From IMG/VR virus record IMGVR_UViG_3300013212_000038, positions 1-53,319 of that record: DNA of 53,319 nt. One strand, given 5' to 3'. Source of the DNA: a virus. The position numbers were made by a program, and so were the translations under genes. The notes under the pieces were generated by a model. The model made no database searches and was not told where the DNA came from. It saw only the letters and a list, made by a program, of their open reading frames with translations. Position 1 is the first letter of the stretch; each line of letters begins with the position of its first letter. This document shows positions 1 to 7,155 of this stretch, piece by piece.

Positions 1-51
1 CGCTACATGAACTTTAATGAAATCCCTGAGTATGTTGATTCCATTGCATAA
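1..51 (+). CDS. C-terminal end of an unidentified protein (partial)
   Basis: The first 17 codons of the window read in frame 1 to a TAA, giving a tail that ends EIPEYVDSIA. The segment is strikingly AT-rich beside the phage DNA that follows, and a perfect terminator lies about 45 bases downstream. I infer that this is the 3' end of a gene outside the phage late region, either host DNA at a prophage junction or another module. It is too short to assign, and it could be a chance open frame. Confidence 0.3.
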   Translation, partial: RYMNFNEIPEYVDSIA

Positions 52-94
52 ATCGGCGTTGACTGTCTAAGAATCGGCGCGAGATAAATGCCAG

Positions 95-125
95 AAAAGC
101 CCCGTCGTTATTGATGGGGCTTTTT
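95..125. terminator. Bidirectional Rho-independent terminator
   Basis: The arms AAAAGCCCC and GGGGCTTTT are perfect, and the stem extends inward through G.T, T-A and C-G pairs to a six-base loop. There is a T run on the plus side and TTTT on the minus side. It would end the partial gene at the left edge and could also stop leftward late transcription after the last phage genes. Confidence 0.85.
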
Positions 126-169
126 ACTTTTAGACAGGAAAACACCCCGATCTGGCGGGCTGAAACACC

Positions 170-496
170 ATGGAATGCGAGGTCTGGCAACTGCGCCGCG
201 ACGGCCTGAAGCTGCCGCAAGATGCACTCGACGGGCCGCACCGCGGCTGGCTACGGTTGGCGCGGTACAACATCGCAGGCGCGGTCACACTACACGCCGA
301 CCTGCGCCTCGGCGCCGGCCAAGGCGCACCATCGGCGCTACTTGGTCTCACCTCGGTCGAGGTCCGCCGCCTGGATGACCGCGGCATCCTGCTGTACGGG
401 CTCCAGGCCGAGCCGTGGGCCGGGCCGGCGGCCGTGCGGCATCGACAGGCCTGGTTCTGCCGGCCGATCAGGCCGGAGACAGCGCCGGAGCGCTGA
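170..496 (+). CDS. Hypothetical protein, 108 aa
   Basis: This rightward ORF lies at the left end, just after the terminator, and runs convergently into the acyltransferase gene with a 29-base antisense overlap. The translation has normal amino-acid composition (LRLARYNIAGAVTLHADLRL, then LTSVEVRRLDDRGILLYGLQ), suggesting beta-rich structure like small DUF proteins in Burkholderiales prophages. I cannot name a family. The ATG at 170 has only a weak ribosome site. It may be a lysogenic-conversion gene or a host gene at the junction. The competing minus-strand frame is arginine-rich shadow. Confidence 0.5.
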   Translation: MECEVWQLRRDGLKLPQDALDGPHRGWLRLARYNIAGAVTLHADLRLGAGQGAPSALLGLTSVEVRRLDDRGILLYGLQAEPWAGPAAVRHRQAWFCRPIRPETAPER

Positions 497-1490
497 GCCG
501 CCGGCCCAGCTTGATCATCGGCCGCTCGATCGCCGCCTCGGTGGCCAGCGCAACCAAGTAGCTCAGTAGGATGGTGAGGCCGATGCCCAGCACCGCCGAC
601 ACCGCTCGGCCACCAAGGCCGCCCACCAGCCACGGAGCAACGAAGAAGGCCGGGATGAAGTGCACGACGTACATGCTGAAGGACACCTGACCGACCCGGC
701 ACAACCAAGCCGGCGCGTCGCCGAGCTGCCTCAGCACGCGCAGCACCAGGGCCGCCACCAGCCCGAGCATGAGCGGGTTGCCGCTGCGCAGCTTCCAGAT
801 CAGGGCCCAGCAGGCCGCGACCAGCACCACAGCGACAAGATCCTGGCGCCAGCGCAGCGCGGGCCGCAGATAGACCCAGAAGCCCATGAGGAACACGGGG
901 AGCTGCAGAGCCAGGCTGTGATATCGAAAGCTCGCCTGGGCCTCGGTCCACGGCCAAGCCCAGCCGATGAAGGCAGCCCAGGCGCAGGCAAGCGCCGGCA
1001 GCGCCCAGTCCGCCGACCGGCCAAGCCTGAGCAGCGGCCCCACAACGAAGGGGAATACGCAATAGAACAGCACCTCGGTGCCGATGGACCACCCGCCCGG
1101 CACGACCGAGTTGTGAGCGTCATGGATGAGCCCGTGCACCAGGGCCGCATTCGAGACCAGATTTCCAGGCGTGTAGAGCTCAGCCTCGCCCCGCATAGAG
1201 AACCAGCCCCAGTAGAGCAGGATGCCGATGTAGTACATCGGCGCGATGCGGAAGAGCCGGCGCACCCAGAAGGCGCTGAGCCGGCTGTCGCGGTCCCAGG
1301 CCATGCACAGGGTCAGCGCTGAGGCGGCGAAGAAGAGCTGCACGCCGTACTGGCCCAGCATCGCGATGTCGGTCCAGGTGCGCCCGATCTCAACCCGGAA
1401 GGGCTGCGCGGCATGGCAGATGACCACCAGCAGGATGGCAACTCCGCGCGCCGCGTCGATGTAGTGGACTTTGTCGGCCTCTCTCCCCAT
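468..1490 (-). CDS. Acyltransferase 3 family membrane protein (probable O-antigen/exopolysaccharide O-acetyltransferase)
   Basis: This is a 340-residue polytopic membrane protein of the acyltransferase-3 (OafA/YrhL) family. The N-terminus carries the typical YIDAARGVAILLVVICHA stretch with its conserved Arg and His, followed by about ten hydrophobic segments; later motifs include FRIAPMYYIGILLYW and GWSIGTEVLFYCVFPF. The family transfers acetyl groups to cell-surface polysaccharides from the inner membrane. It sits at the extreme end of the late/lysis region, a usual place for lysogenic-conversion genes, so the likely role is seroconversion that blocks superinfection by related phages. The family call is firm; the substrate is unknown. 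Confidence 0.9.
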   Translation of the reverse strand: MGREADKVHYIDAARGVAILLVVICHAAQPFRVEIGRTWTDIAMLGQYGVQLFFAASALTLCMAWDRDSRLSAFWVRRLFRIAPMYYIGILLYWGWFSMRGEAELYTPGNLVSNAALVHGLIHDAHNSVVPGGWSIGTEVLFYCVFPFVVGPLLRLGRSADWALPALACAWAAFIGWAWPWTEAQASFRYHSLALQLPVFLMGFWVYLRPALRWRQDLVAVVLVAACWALIWKLRSGNPLMLGLVAALVLRVLRQLGDAPAWLCRVGQVSFSMYVVHFIPAFFVAPWLVGGLGGRAVSAVLGIGLTILLSYLVALATEAAIERPMIKLGRRLSAPALSPA

Positions 1491-1508
1491 GGCGGGAGGC
1501 TAACCGAT

Positions 1509-1841
1509 CTAGTCGGAGCCGTGTGCCGCCTGATCACGGGTCATGGCCACCGTGTCAGCGAAGTCGCCCAGCTTGGTACGGCCGTGGAAGAGCGGTGGAG
1601 GCAGCACCTTGACTTTCGGCCGCACCGGAACGAAGTGGACGATTCGCAACCGCTCGCCCCGGCGCTCCGCATAGAGCATGTGGGGCAGCCAGGAGCCCAG
1701 CCGGCTCGCGCGGATGAGGATGTGCCTGGCACCTGACCGCCACAAGACGAAGTAGCGCTCCCCGTCTACGGTGATGCGCCGCGATTCCCGCCCCCGTCGC
1801 CAGTACAGCCGCAACGCGAACAGGATGCAGTTTGATCGCAC
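1509..1841 (-). CDS. Hypothetical protein, 110 aa
   Basis: This small basic protein begins with GTG (MRSNCILFALRLYWRRG). Its central part (ITVDGERYFVLWRSGARHIL, ASRLGSWLPHMLYAERRGER) has regular alternation suggestive of a beta-rich fold. It lies seven bases after the spanin gene and before the acyltransferase, all on the minus strand, so it is probably co-transcribed with the lysis cassette. No family recognised. Confidence 0.6.
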   Translation of the reverse strand: MRSNCILFALRLYWRRGRESRRITVDGERYFVLWRSGARHILIRASRLGSWLPHMLYAERRGERLRIVHFVPVRPKVKVLPPPLFHGRTKLGDFADTVAMTRDQAAHGSD

Positions 1842-1848
1842 GGCAGCC

Positions 1849-2394
1849 TCACGGCGGCGTCAGCGCATCGTAGGCCCGCTCGCAGAGCTGGCCGGCCCGG
1901 CGGGCGGTGTCAGCCGCAACCGCTGCTTGCTCCGCAAAGTCGTCAAGCGCCCCGACCACGTCGGCGAGGATGCGGACTCGCTCGGCTGCCGGGCAGCTGC
2001 CGGCAGCGGCGGGATCTCGGCTTTGATCACCGAGGGAGGTGGCGAGGTCGGTGGCGTAGCGCTGCAGCTGGCCATGAGAGCTGCGTAGGCGAGCAGCTTC
2101 AGCTTCAGCAGCTTGGCGGGCAATGAATTCAGCATCGGCGGCCTCCTGGCGTTTGAGGGCGGTTCGAGCAGCGTCACGCTGCTGGGTTTCGAGCGCTTGG
2201 CGGGCCTGGCGCTCTTGGGTCTCGCGGTACTCGGCGAACTTCTGGCGCACGGCCGATGTCTCAGCCTTGGCGGTGGCCACCTCGGCCCGGGCTTCCTGCA
2301 GTCGCATGGTCTGGGTGCCGAGGGCCAGCAGCAGGGCCACGATGACCCATGCCCAGACGGGCACAGCGCGGAGGAGGCTGAGGGCTTCTTTCAT
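1849..2394 (-). CDS. Rz: Rz-like inner-membrane spanin (i-spanin)
   Basis: The predicted 181-residue type II membrane protein has one N-terminal transmembrane helix (VWAWVIVALLLALGTQT) followed by a long alanine/glutamine/arginine coiled coil and a Cys-containing C-terminus (AGQLCERAYDAL), as in DUF2514/Rz-type spanins. It spans the periplasm and, with an outer-membrane lipoprotein partner, fuses the two membranes at the last step of lysis. I place the start at the ATG at 2394 (MKEALSLL), which overlaps the endolysin stop as ATGA, rather than the ATG seven codons earlier. An Rz1 candidate lies inside it in another frame. Confidence 0.85.
   Translation of the reverse strand: MKEALSLLRAVPVWAWVIVALLLALGTQTMRLQEARAEVATAKAETSAVRQKFAEYRETQERQARQALETQQRDAARTALKRQEAADAEFIARQAAEAEAARLRSSHGQLQRYATDLATSLGDQSRDPAAAGSCPAAERVRILADVVGALDDFAEQAAVAADTARRAGQLCERAYDALTPP
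1860..2135 (-). CDS. Rz1: Embedded Rz1-like outer-membrane spanin lipoprotein (o-spanin)
   Basis: This frame lies wholly inside the i-spanin gene in another reading frame. From the ATG at 2135 it encodes a short basic start, a hydrophobic stretch KLKLLAYAALMAS and then a Cys that fits a lipobox (LMASC), followed by the proline-rich SATPPTSPPPSVIKAEIPPL. Lipobox plus Pro-rich mature part is the hallmark of Rz1 proteins, and nesting inside Rz is the lambda arrangement. About 91 residues is longer than lambda Rz1. The exact start is uncertain. Confidence 0.75.
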   Translation of the reverse strand: MLNSLPAKLLKLKLLAYAALMASCSATPPTSPPPSVIKAEIPPLPAAARQPSESASSPTWSGRLTTLRSKQRLRLTPPAGPASSASGPTMR

Positions 2395-2942
2395 GGCTTG
2401 TCGGGCGTCAGGCACAGCTTCGTCTCGTCAAGTCGGCGAGCGTGCAGGCCGCGGTAGAACGTCGGGCCCACGTTGGACCAGTTCGGCGATCCGTCGGGCC
2501 GGGTGCTGATGGCCCGGCATCCGGCCTCAAGCTGGCCGGCGTTGATCAGCTTCACGGCCGTGCTGCCGCAGGTGGCGCCCACCCCGAAGTTGTGCGCGTG
2601 CGAGGTGAGCGCGTCGAACGCGTTCTGGGTGACCCGGCCGGTGATGCACTTGGCCAGGCCCTGCTGGGTCTGCGTGACGACGTACTCCTGGGCCGCGTCA
2701 CACTTCTCCTGGCTCCAGACCTCGCCCACCACCACCGGGTATGGGCTGACGGCCGCCGTGATGCCGTAGCAGGCCGTTGGCAGCCCGCCGGCGAGCGTGT
2801 CGGCGTAGACGACGTGCTGGGTCTTGCCACCGTCCTCCCACTTGTGCAGGAAGCCCGTCAGGGCCGCGCTGACCAGCACCACGGCGGCCCCGCCCTTGGT
2901 GAAGGCGCGCCGGCGCAAGGTGGGCTGCTGCTGGGCGTTCAT
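2391..2942 (-). CDS. SAR-type endolysin (GH24 lysozyme)
   Basis: This 183-residue lysozyme hydrolyses the glycan strands of murein. After a basic N-terminus (LRRRAFTKGG) comes a Gly/Ala/Ser/Val-rich helix (AAVVLVSAALTGF), typical of a signal-anchor-release segment. It is followed directly by the catalytic region KWEDGGK...VYADTLAGG...CYGIT, with the E-D-T arrangement of T4/P21-type lysozymes. Several cysteines could control activation in the periplasm. It overlaps the holin-like gene upstream (ATGA at 2939-2942) and the spanin downstream. Confidence 0.88.
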   Translation of the reverse strand: MNAQQQPTLRRRAFTKGGAAVVLVSAALTGFLHKWEDGGKTQHVVYADTLAGGLPTACYGITAAVSPYPVVVGEVWSQEKCDAAQEYVVTQTQQGLAKCITGRVTQNAFDALTSHAHNFGVGATCGSTAVKLINAGQLEAGCRAISTRPDGSPNWSNVGPTFYRGLHARRLDETKLCLTPDKP

Positions 2943-3160
2943 CGGCGGGCCTTCGGTTGCGCCACGATCCGGGCCACGGCCGCGCCCATGCTGATGGCGA
3001 AGGCGGCACCAGCGAACCGGCCCCGGCCGATGAACTCGGCCACACCGTCAGGGATCAGCGGCAGCGCGAACTCCGCAGCAGAGAGAAGCGCGGACAGCAG
3101 CGACAGCCGCACGGACCAGAAGCGAAGCCAGAGGCGGCGGGCGTCTTCGATCAGCTGCAT
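2939..3160 (-). CDS. Holin-like small membrane protein, 73 aa
   Basis: The protein has an amphipathic N-terminus (MQLIEDARRLWLRFWSVRLS), one or two hydrophobic stretches (LLSALLSAAEFALPLI; FAGAAFAISMGAAVARIV) and a charged tail (QPKARR). It lies immediately before, and overlaps by ATGA, the SAR endolysin gene, which is where holins sit. With a SAR endolysin this would be a pinholin-type function. One of three small membrane proteins here, so the exact holin is not settled. Confidence 0.65.
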   Translation of the reverse strand: MQLIEDARRLWLRFWSVRLSLLSALLSAAEFALPLIPDGVAEFIGRGRFAGAAFAISMGAAVARIVAQPKARR

Positions 3161-3167
3161 AGCGCGC

Positions 3168-3377
3168 TCACTTGAAGAAGCTGGAGTGGCTTGCCACCCA
3201 TGACACGAAGGCGCCGGCCGTGCTGGCGATCGTCATGCCCATCCAGAAGCCGCCCTTGCTTCGGTTCGCCAGCTCGAGAAGCTGCTTCACGTCGGTGCCG
3301 AGCTCGCTCACGCGCGCTTCCAGCACCTGGACCTGAGCGGCCATGCGGCCGAACTCGACGGGGTCGATCTCGCTCAT
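3168..3377 (-). CDS. XhlA-like coiled-coil/transmembrane lysis protein, 69 aa
   Basis: An N-terminal coiled coil (MAAQVQVLEARVSELGTDVK) leads to a single C-terminal transmembrane helix (FWMGMTIASTAGAFVSWVAS). This architecture resembles haemolysin XhlA and antiholin-like proteins of phage lysis cassettes. It overlaps the upstream membrane-protein gene by ATGA and sits seven bases before the holin-like gene. It probably modulates holin timing or pore assembly. Confidence 0.65.
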   Translation of the reverse strand: MSEIDPVEFGRMAAQVQVLEARVSELGTDVKQLLELANRSKGGFWMGMTIASTAGAFVSWVASHSSFFK

Positions 3378-3661
3378 GCCGAGGCAGCCCAGAGGCCCGC
3401 GATGACCGGCAGCGCGCCGGATGCAGTCGCGACGAAGTCGCCCACGCTCGGGTCACCCTTGCCGGTCTGCTTGTCCCAGACCTCCTTGAGGGCGCCGGCC
3501 GCCACAGCACCGATGGCTGCGCCGGCGCGCGGGTCCAGCAGGTAGCCCAGGTAGGCCAGCAGCAGCGGCCCCGCCACGGCGCCGATCACTGCGGCGATTT
3601 CGCCGTAGATGTGGTGGTTGGCCTTGTCTTGGGCCAGCTGGGGAAGGGTCTCCAAGTTCAT
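3374..3661 (-). CDS. Putative holin / small membrane protein, 95 aa
   Basis: The protein contains the stretch KANHHIYGEIAAVIGAV, two transmembrane segments (IGAVAGPLLLAYLGYLL; AAIGAVAAGALKEVW) and a third weak hydrophobic end (ASGALPVIAGLWAAS). Short proteins of this pattern, with a conserved H-x-x-x-G start and an A-L-K-E-x-W-D motif, are annotated as putative holins in several phages. It is the first gene of the lysis cassette, nine bases after the tailspike-like gene. Confidence 0.65.
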   Translation of the reverse strand: MNLETLPQLAQDKANHHIYGEIAAVIGAVAGPLLLAYLGYLLDPRAGAAIGAVAAGALKEVWDKQTGKGDPSVGDFVATASGALPVIAGLWAASA

Positions 3662-3670
3662 GAGTTCTCC

Positions 3671-5095
3671 TTAGCCCAAGCGAGACCAGTAGCCCTGGCG
3701 CTCGCAGATGTAGGTGGCCACCTGGCCACTGGTCAGCGCGGGGTTTGCGCCGAGGATGACGTCGGCCACGGCGTTGTAGGTGCCTGGGCCGACCAGCACC
3801 GTGCCGACACCCGTGGTGATGTTGTTCACCCGCACGCGGTTGCCAGTGAAAGCCGGCGGCAGAGTGACCGGCTGATTCGCAGTCGCGCCCGGGTCGCACG
3901 GCAAGCTGTCGAACGGGAACACCTTCGTGCCGCCAAAGACCCCGTATCGCGTGCGCGGGATGAACTCGCGCTCGAACGACGGCCGCGGCGCCCACTCGCA
4001 AGGGTCCCAGCTGATGCCGTTCCAGCGCTTGGGCGTGGGGGCCAGCGGCGCGGCCCGGATGCACGTCTTGGACTCACGGTCGTTGCCGGCGGACCAGAAG
4101 CACCACCAAGAGTCCTTGAAGCGAACGACGAATGGGTCACCCACGCCGTTCATCTCATGAGCGGGGTGCTGGCAAGTCCAGATGGGGAACCCGCCAAAGT
4201 CGATGTCCCACGTCAGACCGCCGTCATAGCTGAAGGCCCGGTAGAAGTGCGAGATGAACGACTCGCCGCCGCCGCTCTGTGGGCCGGCGTGATAGATCAT
4301 CACGGCACGGTCACGGCCATAGCCATCCTTCTCCACGTAGATCGGACCGTTGGAGCACCAGTCGGCATATCCCTCGGCGAACGACGTGATCGCGGGCGAG
4401 TTGCCGAAGCTGTCATCTGCCGGATTCGTCCGCAAGGCGGGACTGGGATACAGGCCAGGCAGGACGGATGTTTCGAGGGTCCAGGGGCCAGTCGGCGATG
4501 GCGCGCTGTAGGTGCAGCTCTGCCAGCTCTGGCTGGCACCGTAGAGCGCTTCCACCAGCATGCGGTACTGACCTTGCCACTTGAAAACCGCCGGATTGCC
4601 CCACTGGCCCGCACTGAGCGGGCGGCCGGAGGCGTTCGGCAGGATCTGGCCCACCAGCGTCCAGCCTAGGGCGGGCGTGGGGCCTGCCAGGTTGGCCAGC
4701 GTGGTCCACGCGCAGCGGTACTGGGTCGTGGTTACCTGCGGCGCGTAGTAGAGGTAGAGCTTCCCGTCCTCGATGTAGATGCCAGCGTGCGCTGCAAACT
4801 CGGCCTCACCACCGTTGCCGCTGCCCAGCACATAGCCGCGATTTGTCCACGGCCCGTAGGGATCGTCAGCCACGAACAACTGCTGGCCCGACGTCAGCAT
4901 GTAGTAGCGGCCGTCGTACTCCCAAACATTGGGCTCGCTCTGCGTGTTGGGCTTGTTGGCAGCCACCAGGATCGACTGGCCGGCGCTGGCCGGGAACCGG
5001 GCATCCGCCAGAGCGGTCGACCACCAGATCACGCTGGGGCTGAGATCAGCTGGGGGGGTATCGCCGATGTAGGTCTGGGCGAGCTTGGTATCCAT
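3671..5095 (-). CDS. Five-bladed beta-propeller (GH43-like) tailspike/fibre-associated protein
   Basis: This 474-residue protein shows repeated sheet motifs of GH43/GH32-type glycoside hydrolase propellers: PNVWEYDGRYYMLTSGQ, YGPWTNRGYVLG, IYIEDGKLYLYYAPQ, NPAVFKWQGQYRMLVEAL, GPWTLETSVLPG, GDPFVVRFKDSWWCFWSAG. The C-terminus (TTGVGTVLVGPGTYNAV) may be a separate capping module. Late position next to a LamG-type fibre protein suggests a virion depolymerase or receptor-binding protein acting on a host surface polysaccharide. Catalytic carboxylates cannot be assigned safely, so it could be a non-catalytic binding propeller. Confidence 0.7.
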   Translation of the reverse strand: MDTKLAQTYIGDTPPADLSPSVIWWSTALADARFPASAGQSILVAANKPNTQSEPNVWEYDGRYYMLTSGQQLFVADDPYGPWTNRGYVLGSGNGGEAEFAAHAGIYIEDGKLYLYYAPQVTTTQYRCAWTTLANLAGPTPALGWTLVGQILPNASGRPLSAGQWGNPAVFKWQGQYRMLVEALYGASQSWQSCTYSAPSPTGPWTLETSVLPGLYPSPALRTNPADDSFGNSPAITSFAEGYADWCSNGPIYVEKDGYGRDRAVMIYHAGPQSGGGESFISHFYRAFSYDGGLTWDIDFGGFPIWTCQHPAHEMNGVGDPFVVRFKDSWWCFWSAGNDRESKTCIRAAPLAPTPKRWNGISWDPCEWAPRPSFEREFIPRTRYGVFGGTKVFPFDSLPCDPGATANQPVTLPPAFTGNRVRVNNITTGVGTVLVGPGTYNAVADVILGANPALTSGQVATYICERQGYWSRLG

Positions 5096-5107
5096 CAGAG
5101 ACTCCAG

Positions 5108-6283
5108 TTAGGCGACGGTGGCCTGTTGTGGCAGCGCACCCTTGGCGTACTTCGCGGCCAGGTAGGACTCCACCGCCCAGCGCTGAGCGTCGGTGAGCAC
5201 GCTGTTGAAGACGATCACCTCAGCGATGGAGCCGCTGAAGGCTTGGTTCGCATCGCCGGGAACACTGCCCAGGCAGATGCCCTGCGAGCGCGGCGTGGCA
5301 GCGCCGATCGTTCCGCTGCCGGCGGTCGCATTCGCGGCGATCACGCCATCCAGGAAGAGCTGGCGCCCGTGGACCGCAGTAACGACGTAGGGGGTGTTGA
5401 TCACCGGGCCTCCGGCGGCCGTCGTGCTCTGGCGGGCCTCCGCGCGGACCTTGACGCAGCTGTTGCCGCCACCGCCCGGGCCGCTGTCCGACGTGCCGAC
5501 GTACCAGCCGCCGTCATAGCGCACGGTCTCGTTGGTGAGGATGCGCATGTCCCGGGCGCCTGGGCCATTCGTGAGCGCGGTGAAGGCAGCCACAACGAAG
5601 ATCGTGGCTCGGCCGCCCATGCGCCGCGTGGTCAGGAGAGACACAAGGCAATCGTCGGCACCATCGAACTTGATGGCTGGCTTGCCCGTGCCGCCGCCGC
5701 CCCAGTTGGCAGCCGTTGCATAGGTTGGGCGAAGACCAGCCGTCGCCTGGGAAGCGCTGAAGCCGTTACCGGACCAGTCGGTGATGCTTGCCACCGCAGT
5801 CCCGTTGGCGACTACCGGCTCTTGGCTGGCGTCGTACCAGCAGAGCAGCGACCGAGGCGCCGCCAGGGCGGCGGGCAATGCGGCTGGCGTGATGGTCGAC
5901 AGCGAAGCGGAGAGCGTGGAACTGCCGTCGATGCCTCTCGCGCGAACGGTAAGCGTGGCAGGGACACCAGGCGGCAGGCCCGCGCACGCAATGGGCGAGG
6001 TGGCTCCAGAGCCCACAACGTTTGCGCCGGCCAGCACTTCATACAAGACTGCACCAGGCACCGGATCGAAGGCCACCAGCACACCGCTGCCCATGGCCTG
6101 CGCCCAGGCATTGCGCACCCGTCCCGCCAGCGGCGTTCTGCCCCCTGATCCGTAGTCCATCCACGCCTGACCATTGCTGTAGAGCATGGTCTTGGTGTCG
6201 GCCCGCCAGACCCATTTCCCCTCCCATTGCTGGGCGGGCGGAAGGTTCGCCGCGGTGAACGTCGGAAAGTCGGGGCTCGGCAT
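5108..6283 (-). CDS. Tail fibre / receptor-binding protein with fibronectin-like and LamG (concanavalin-like) domains
   Basis: The 391-residue product begins with a fibre-attachment-like segment (AQQWEGKWVWRADTKTMLYS). A fibronectin-III-like stretch follows (VLVAFDPVPGAVLYEVLAGA ... PATLTVRARG), then a LamG/concanavalin-like lectin domain (LLCWYDASQE, ITDWSGNGFSASQA, PAIKFDGADDCLVS, IAEVIVFNSVLTDAQRWAVE). The last motif is typical of LamG proteins. It probably binds a surface glycan, working with the propeller protein encoded next. Its start codon is abutted by a strong hairpin, listed separately. Confidence 0.75.
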   Translation of the reverse strand: MPSPDFPTFTAANLPPAQQWEGKWVWRADTKTMLYSNGQAWMDYGSGGRTPLAGRVRNAWAQAMGSGVLVAFDPVPGAVLYEVLAGANVVGSGATSPIACAGLPPGVPATLTVRARGIDGSSTLSASLSTITPAALPAALAAPRSLLCWYDASQEPVVANGTAVASITDWSGNGFSASQATAGLRPTYATAANWGGGGTGKPAIKFDGADDCLVSLLTTRRMGGRATIFVVAAFTALTNGPGARDMRILTNETVRYDGGWYVGTSDSGPGGGGNSCVKVRAEARQSTTAAGGPVINTPYVVTAVHGRQLFLDGVIAANATAGSGTIGAATPRSQGICLGSVPGDANQAFSGSIAEVIVFNSVLTDAQRWAVESYLAAKYAKGALPQQATVA

Positions 6284-6325
6284 GGCTTGAGGTCCTGCTG
6301 ATCAGTCAGCAGGCATCCTCAAGCC
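6284..6325 (-). promoter_or_regulatory. Hairpin sequestering the ribosome-binding site of the tail-fibre gene
   Basis: On the minus transcript GGCTTGAGG (6317-6325) pairs perfectly with CCTCAAGCC (6284-6292). Inside it CCTGCTGA (6306-6313) pairs perfectly with TCAGCAGG (6294-6301) around a four-base loop. The 3' arm holds the only purine-rich ribosome site (CAGGA) and ends directly before the ATG at 6283. It has no T run, so it is more likely translational control than a terminator. Confidence 0.7.
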
Positions 6326-6331
6326 GGTGCC

Positions 6332-6351
6332 GTGGGCGCTGTGTGGGCGCG
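6332..6351 (-). repeat. Recurrent intergenic element CGCCCACAC (copy 1, tandem)
   Basis: The minus strand reads CGCGCCCACACAGCGCCCAC, that is one full and one partial tandem unit. It starts about 15 bases after the stop codon of the 6365-6991 gene. See the finding on this motif for all copies. Confidence 0.6.
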
Positions 6352-6364
6352 TGCGCTCGTCCGG

Positions 6365-6991
6365 TCAGACCGCAGTACAGAGCCTTGACACCCAAGGTAT
6401 CTCGAGGCGCACGGGCTCTAACTCTTGGAGGTCACCCGGCGGCACGAATACAAACCGATATTCTTCTTCAGAGTGATTGTTGGTCGTGCCTGCAAAGTAC
6501 TCGTTCGGCGCTGTGCGCCCGTTCGATTCGCGACCATACGGCACCCAACCATGTGCGCCGGTAACGCCGTCGCCATATCTCCGATGCAACTCAGTGAAGA
6601 CTAGGTTTGCAAAGAGCTGCGGGTTTTGAATCCGAACGCAATGGTCACCGAACTGCTTTAGCTTCGCGTTTCTTGATGTGCAGAACACGAACCCCTCCGC
6701 TGTGGTGATCACATTGCAGTCGGTGAGGGTGATGACGCCATCAAAGTCGTCCCCCATGTCCATGAAGTTGGTGCGCTTGAGCTCTTTCAGCAGCAAGCGC
6801 CGATCCTCTTCAGAATCTTCTTTCAGGAGGCTCGGTGGGGACCATTGAGCAGTCCCCTCGCGCGGGTCCGAACGGGGATGCTCAGGATCTCGAATACTCT
6901 TGAAGGTTGGCAGCCAGACAACTCCCTTCAATAAGTCGCTTGCCCACTGCTTTTCCTTGAATCTGCGATACACGGATTTTGGGACCTTCAC
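6365..6991 (-). CDS. Hypothetical protein, 208 aa, AT-richer moron
   Basis: I choose the GTG at 6991 because CAAGGGGG lies eight bases before it and the upstream open frame only overlaps the genes before it. The base composition is clearly lower in GC than both neighbours. The sequence (LKGVVWLPTFKSIRDPEHPR, DPREGTAQW, VITLTDCNVITTAEGFVFCT, ANLVFTELHRRYGDG) has the 'D..EG' and 'WLPTF' features of poorly characterised proteins found in mobile elements, but I cannot name a family. The foreign composition and insertion between the giant late gene and the tail fibre mark it as a moron. A role in exclusion or defence is only a guess. Confidence 0.65.
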   Translation of the reverse strand: MKVPKSVYRRFKEKQWASDLLKGVVWLPTFKSIRDPEHPRSDPREGTAQWSPPSLLKEDSEEDRRLLLKELKRTNFMDMGDDFDGVITLTDCNVITTAEGFVFCTSRNAKLKQFGDHCVRIQNPQLFANLVFTELHRRYGDGVTGAHGWVPYGRESNGRTAPNEYFAGTTNNHSEEEYRFVFVPPGDLQELEPVRLEIPWVSRLCTAV

Positions 6992-7029
6992 GCTTCGATA
7001 CCCCCTTGCGTAAAGAATACCAAGCTCGT

Positions 7030-7155
7030 CTATCTGCGCGGCCCGAACAGGAACAGGTGTCCGATGTGTAGCGCAGCCGCCAGCAGGCCCCAGCCGCCAA
7101 ACATGGCGACGATGACGACGTAGCCGACGGCCACCATGACCATGGCGAACTTCAT
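7030..7155 (-). CDS. Small transmembrane protein, 41 aa
   Basis: The ORF starts at an ATG that overlaps the stop of the giant gene as ATGA (7152-7155), so it is translationally coupled. It encodes almost only one or two membrane helices (MVAVGYVVIVAMFGGWGLLA, then HIGHLFLFGPRR). Small coupled membrane proteins in late operons may be virion or membrane-targeting peptides. No family recognised. Confidence 0.6.
   Translation of the reverse strand: MKFAMVMVAVGYVVIVAMFGGWGLLAAALHIGHLFLFGPRR

Noticed and set aside
3191-4669. Plus-strand open frame of 492 codons
   Set aside because: Antisense to the lysis and propeller genes, Arg-rich with no motif.
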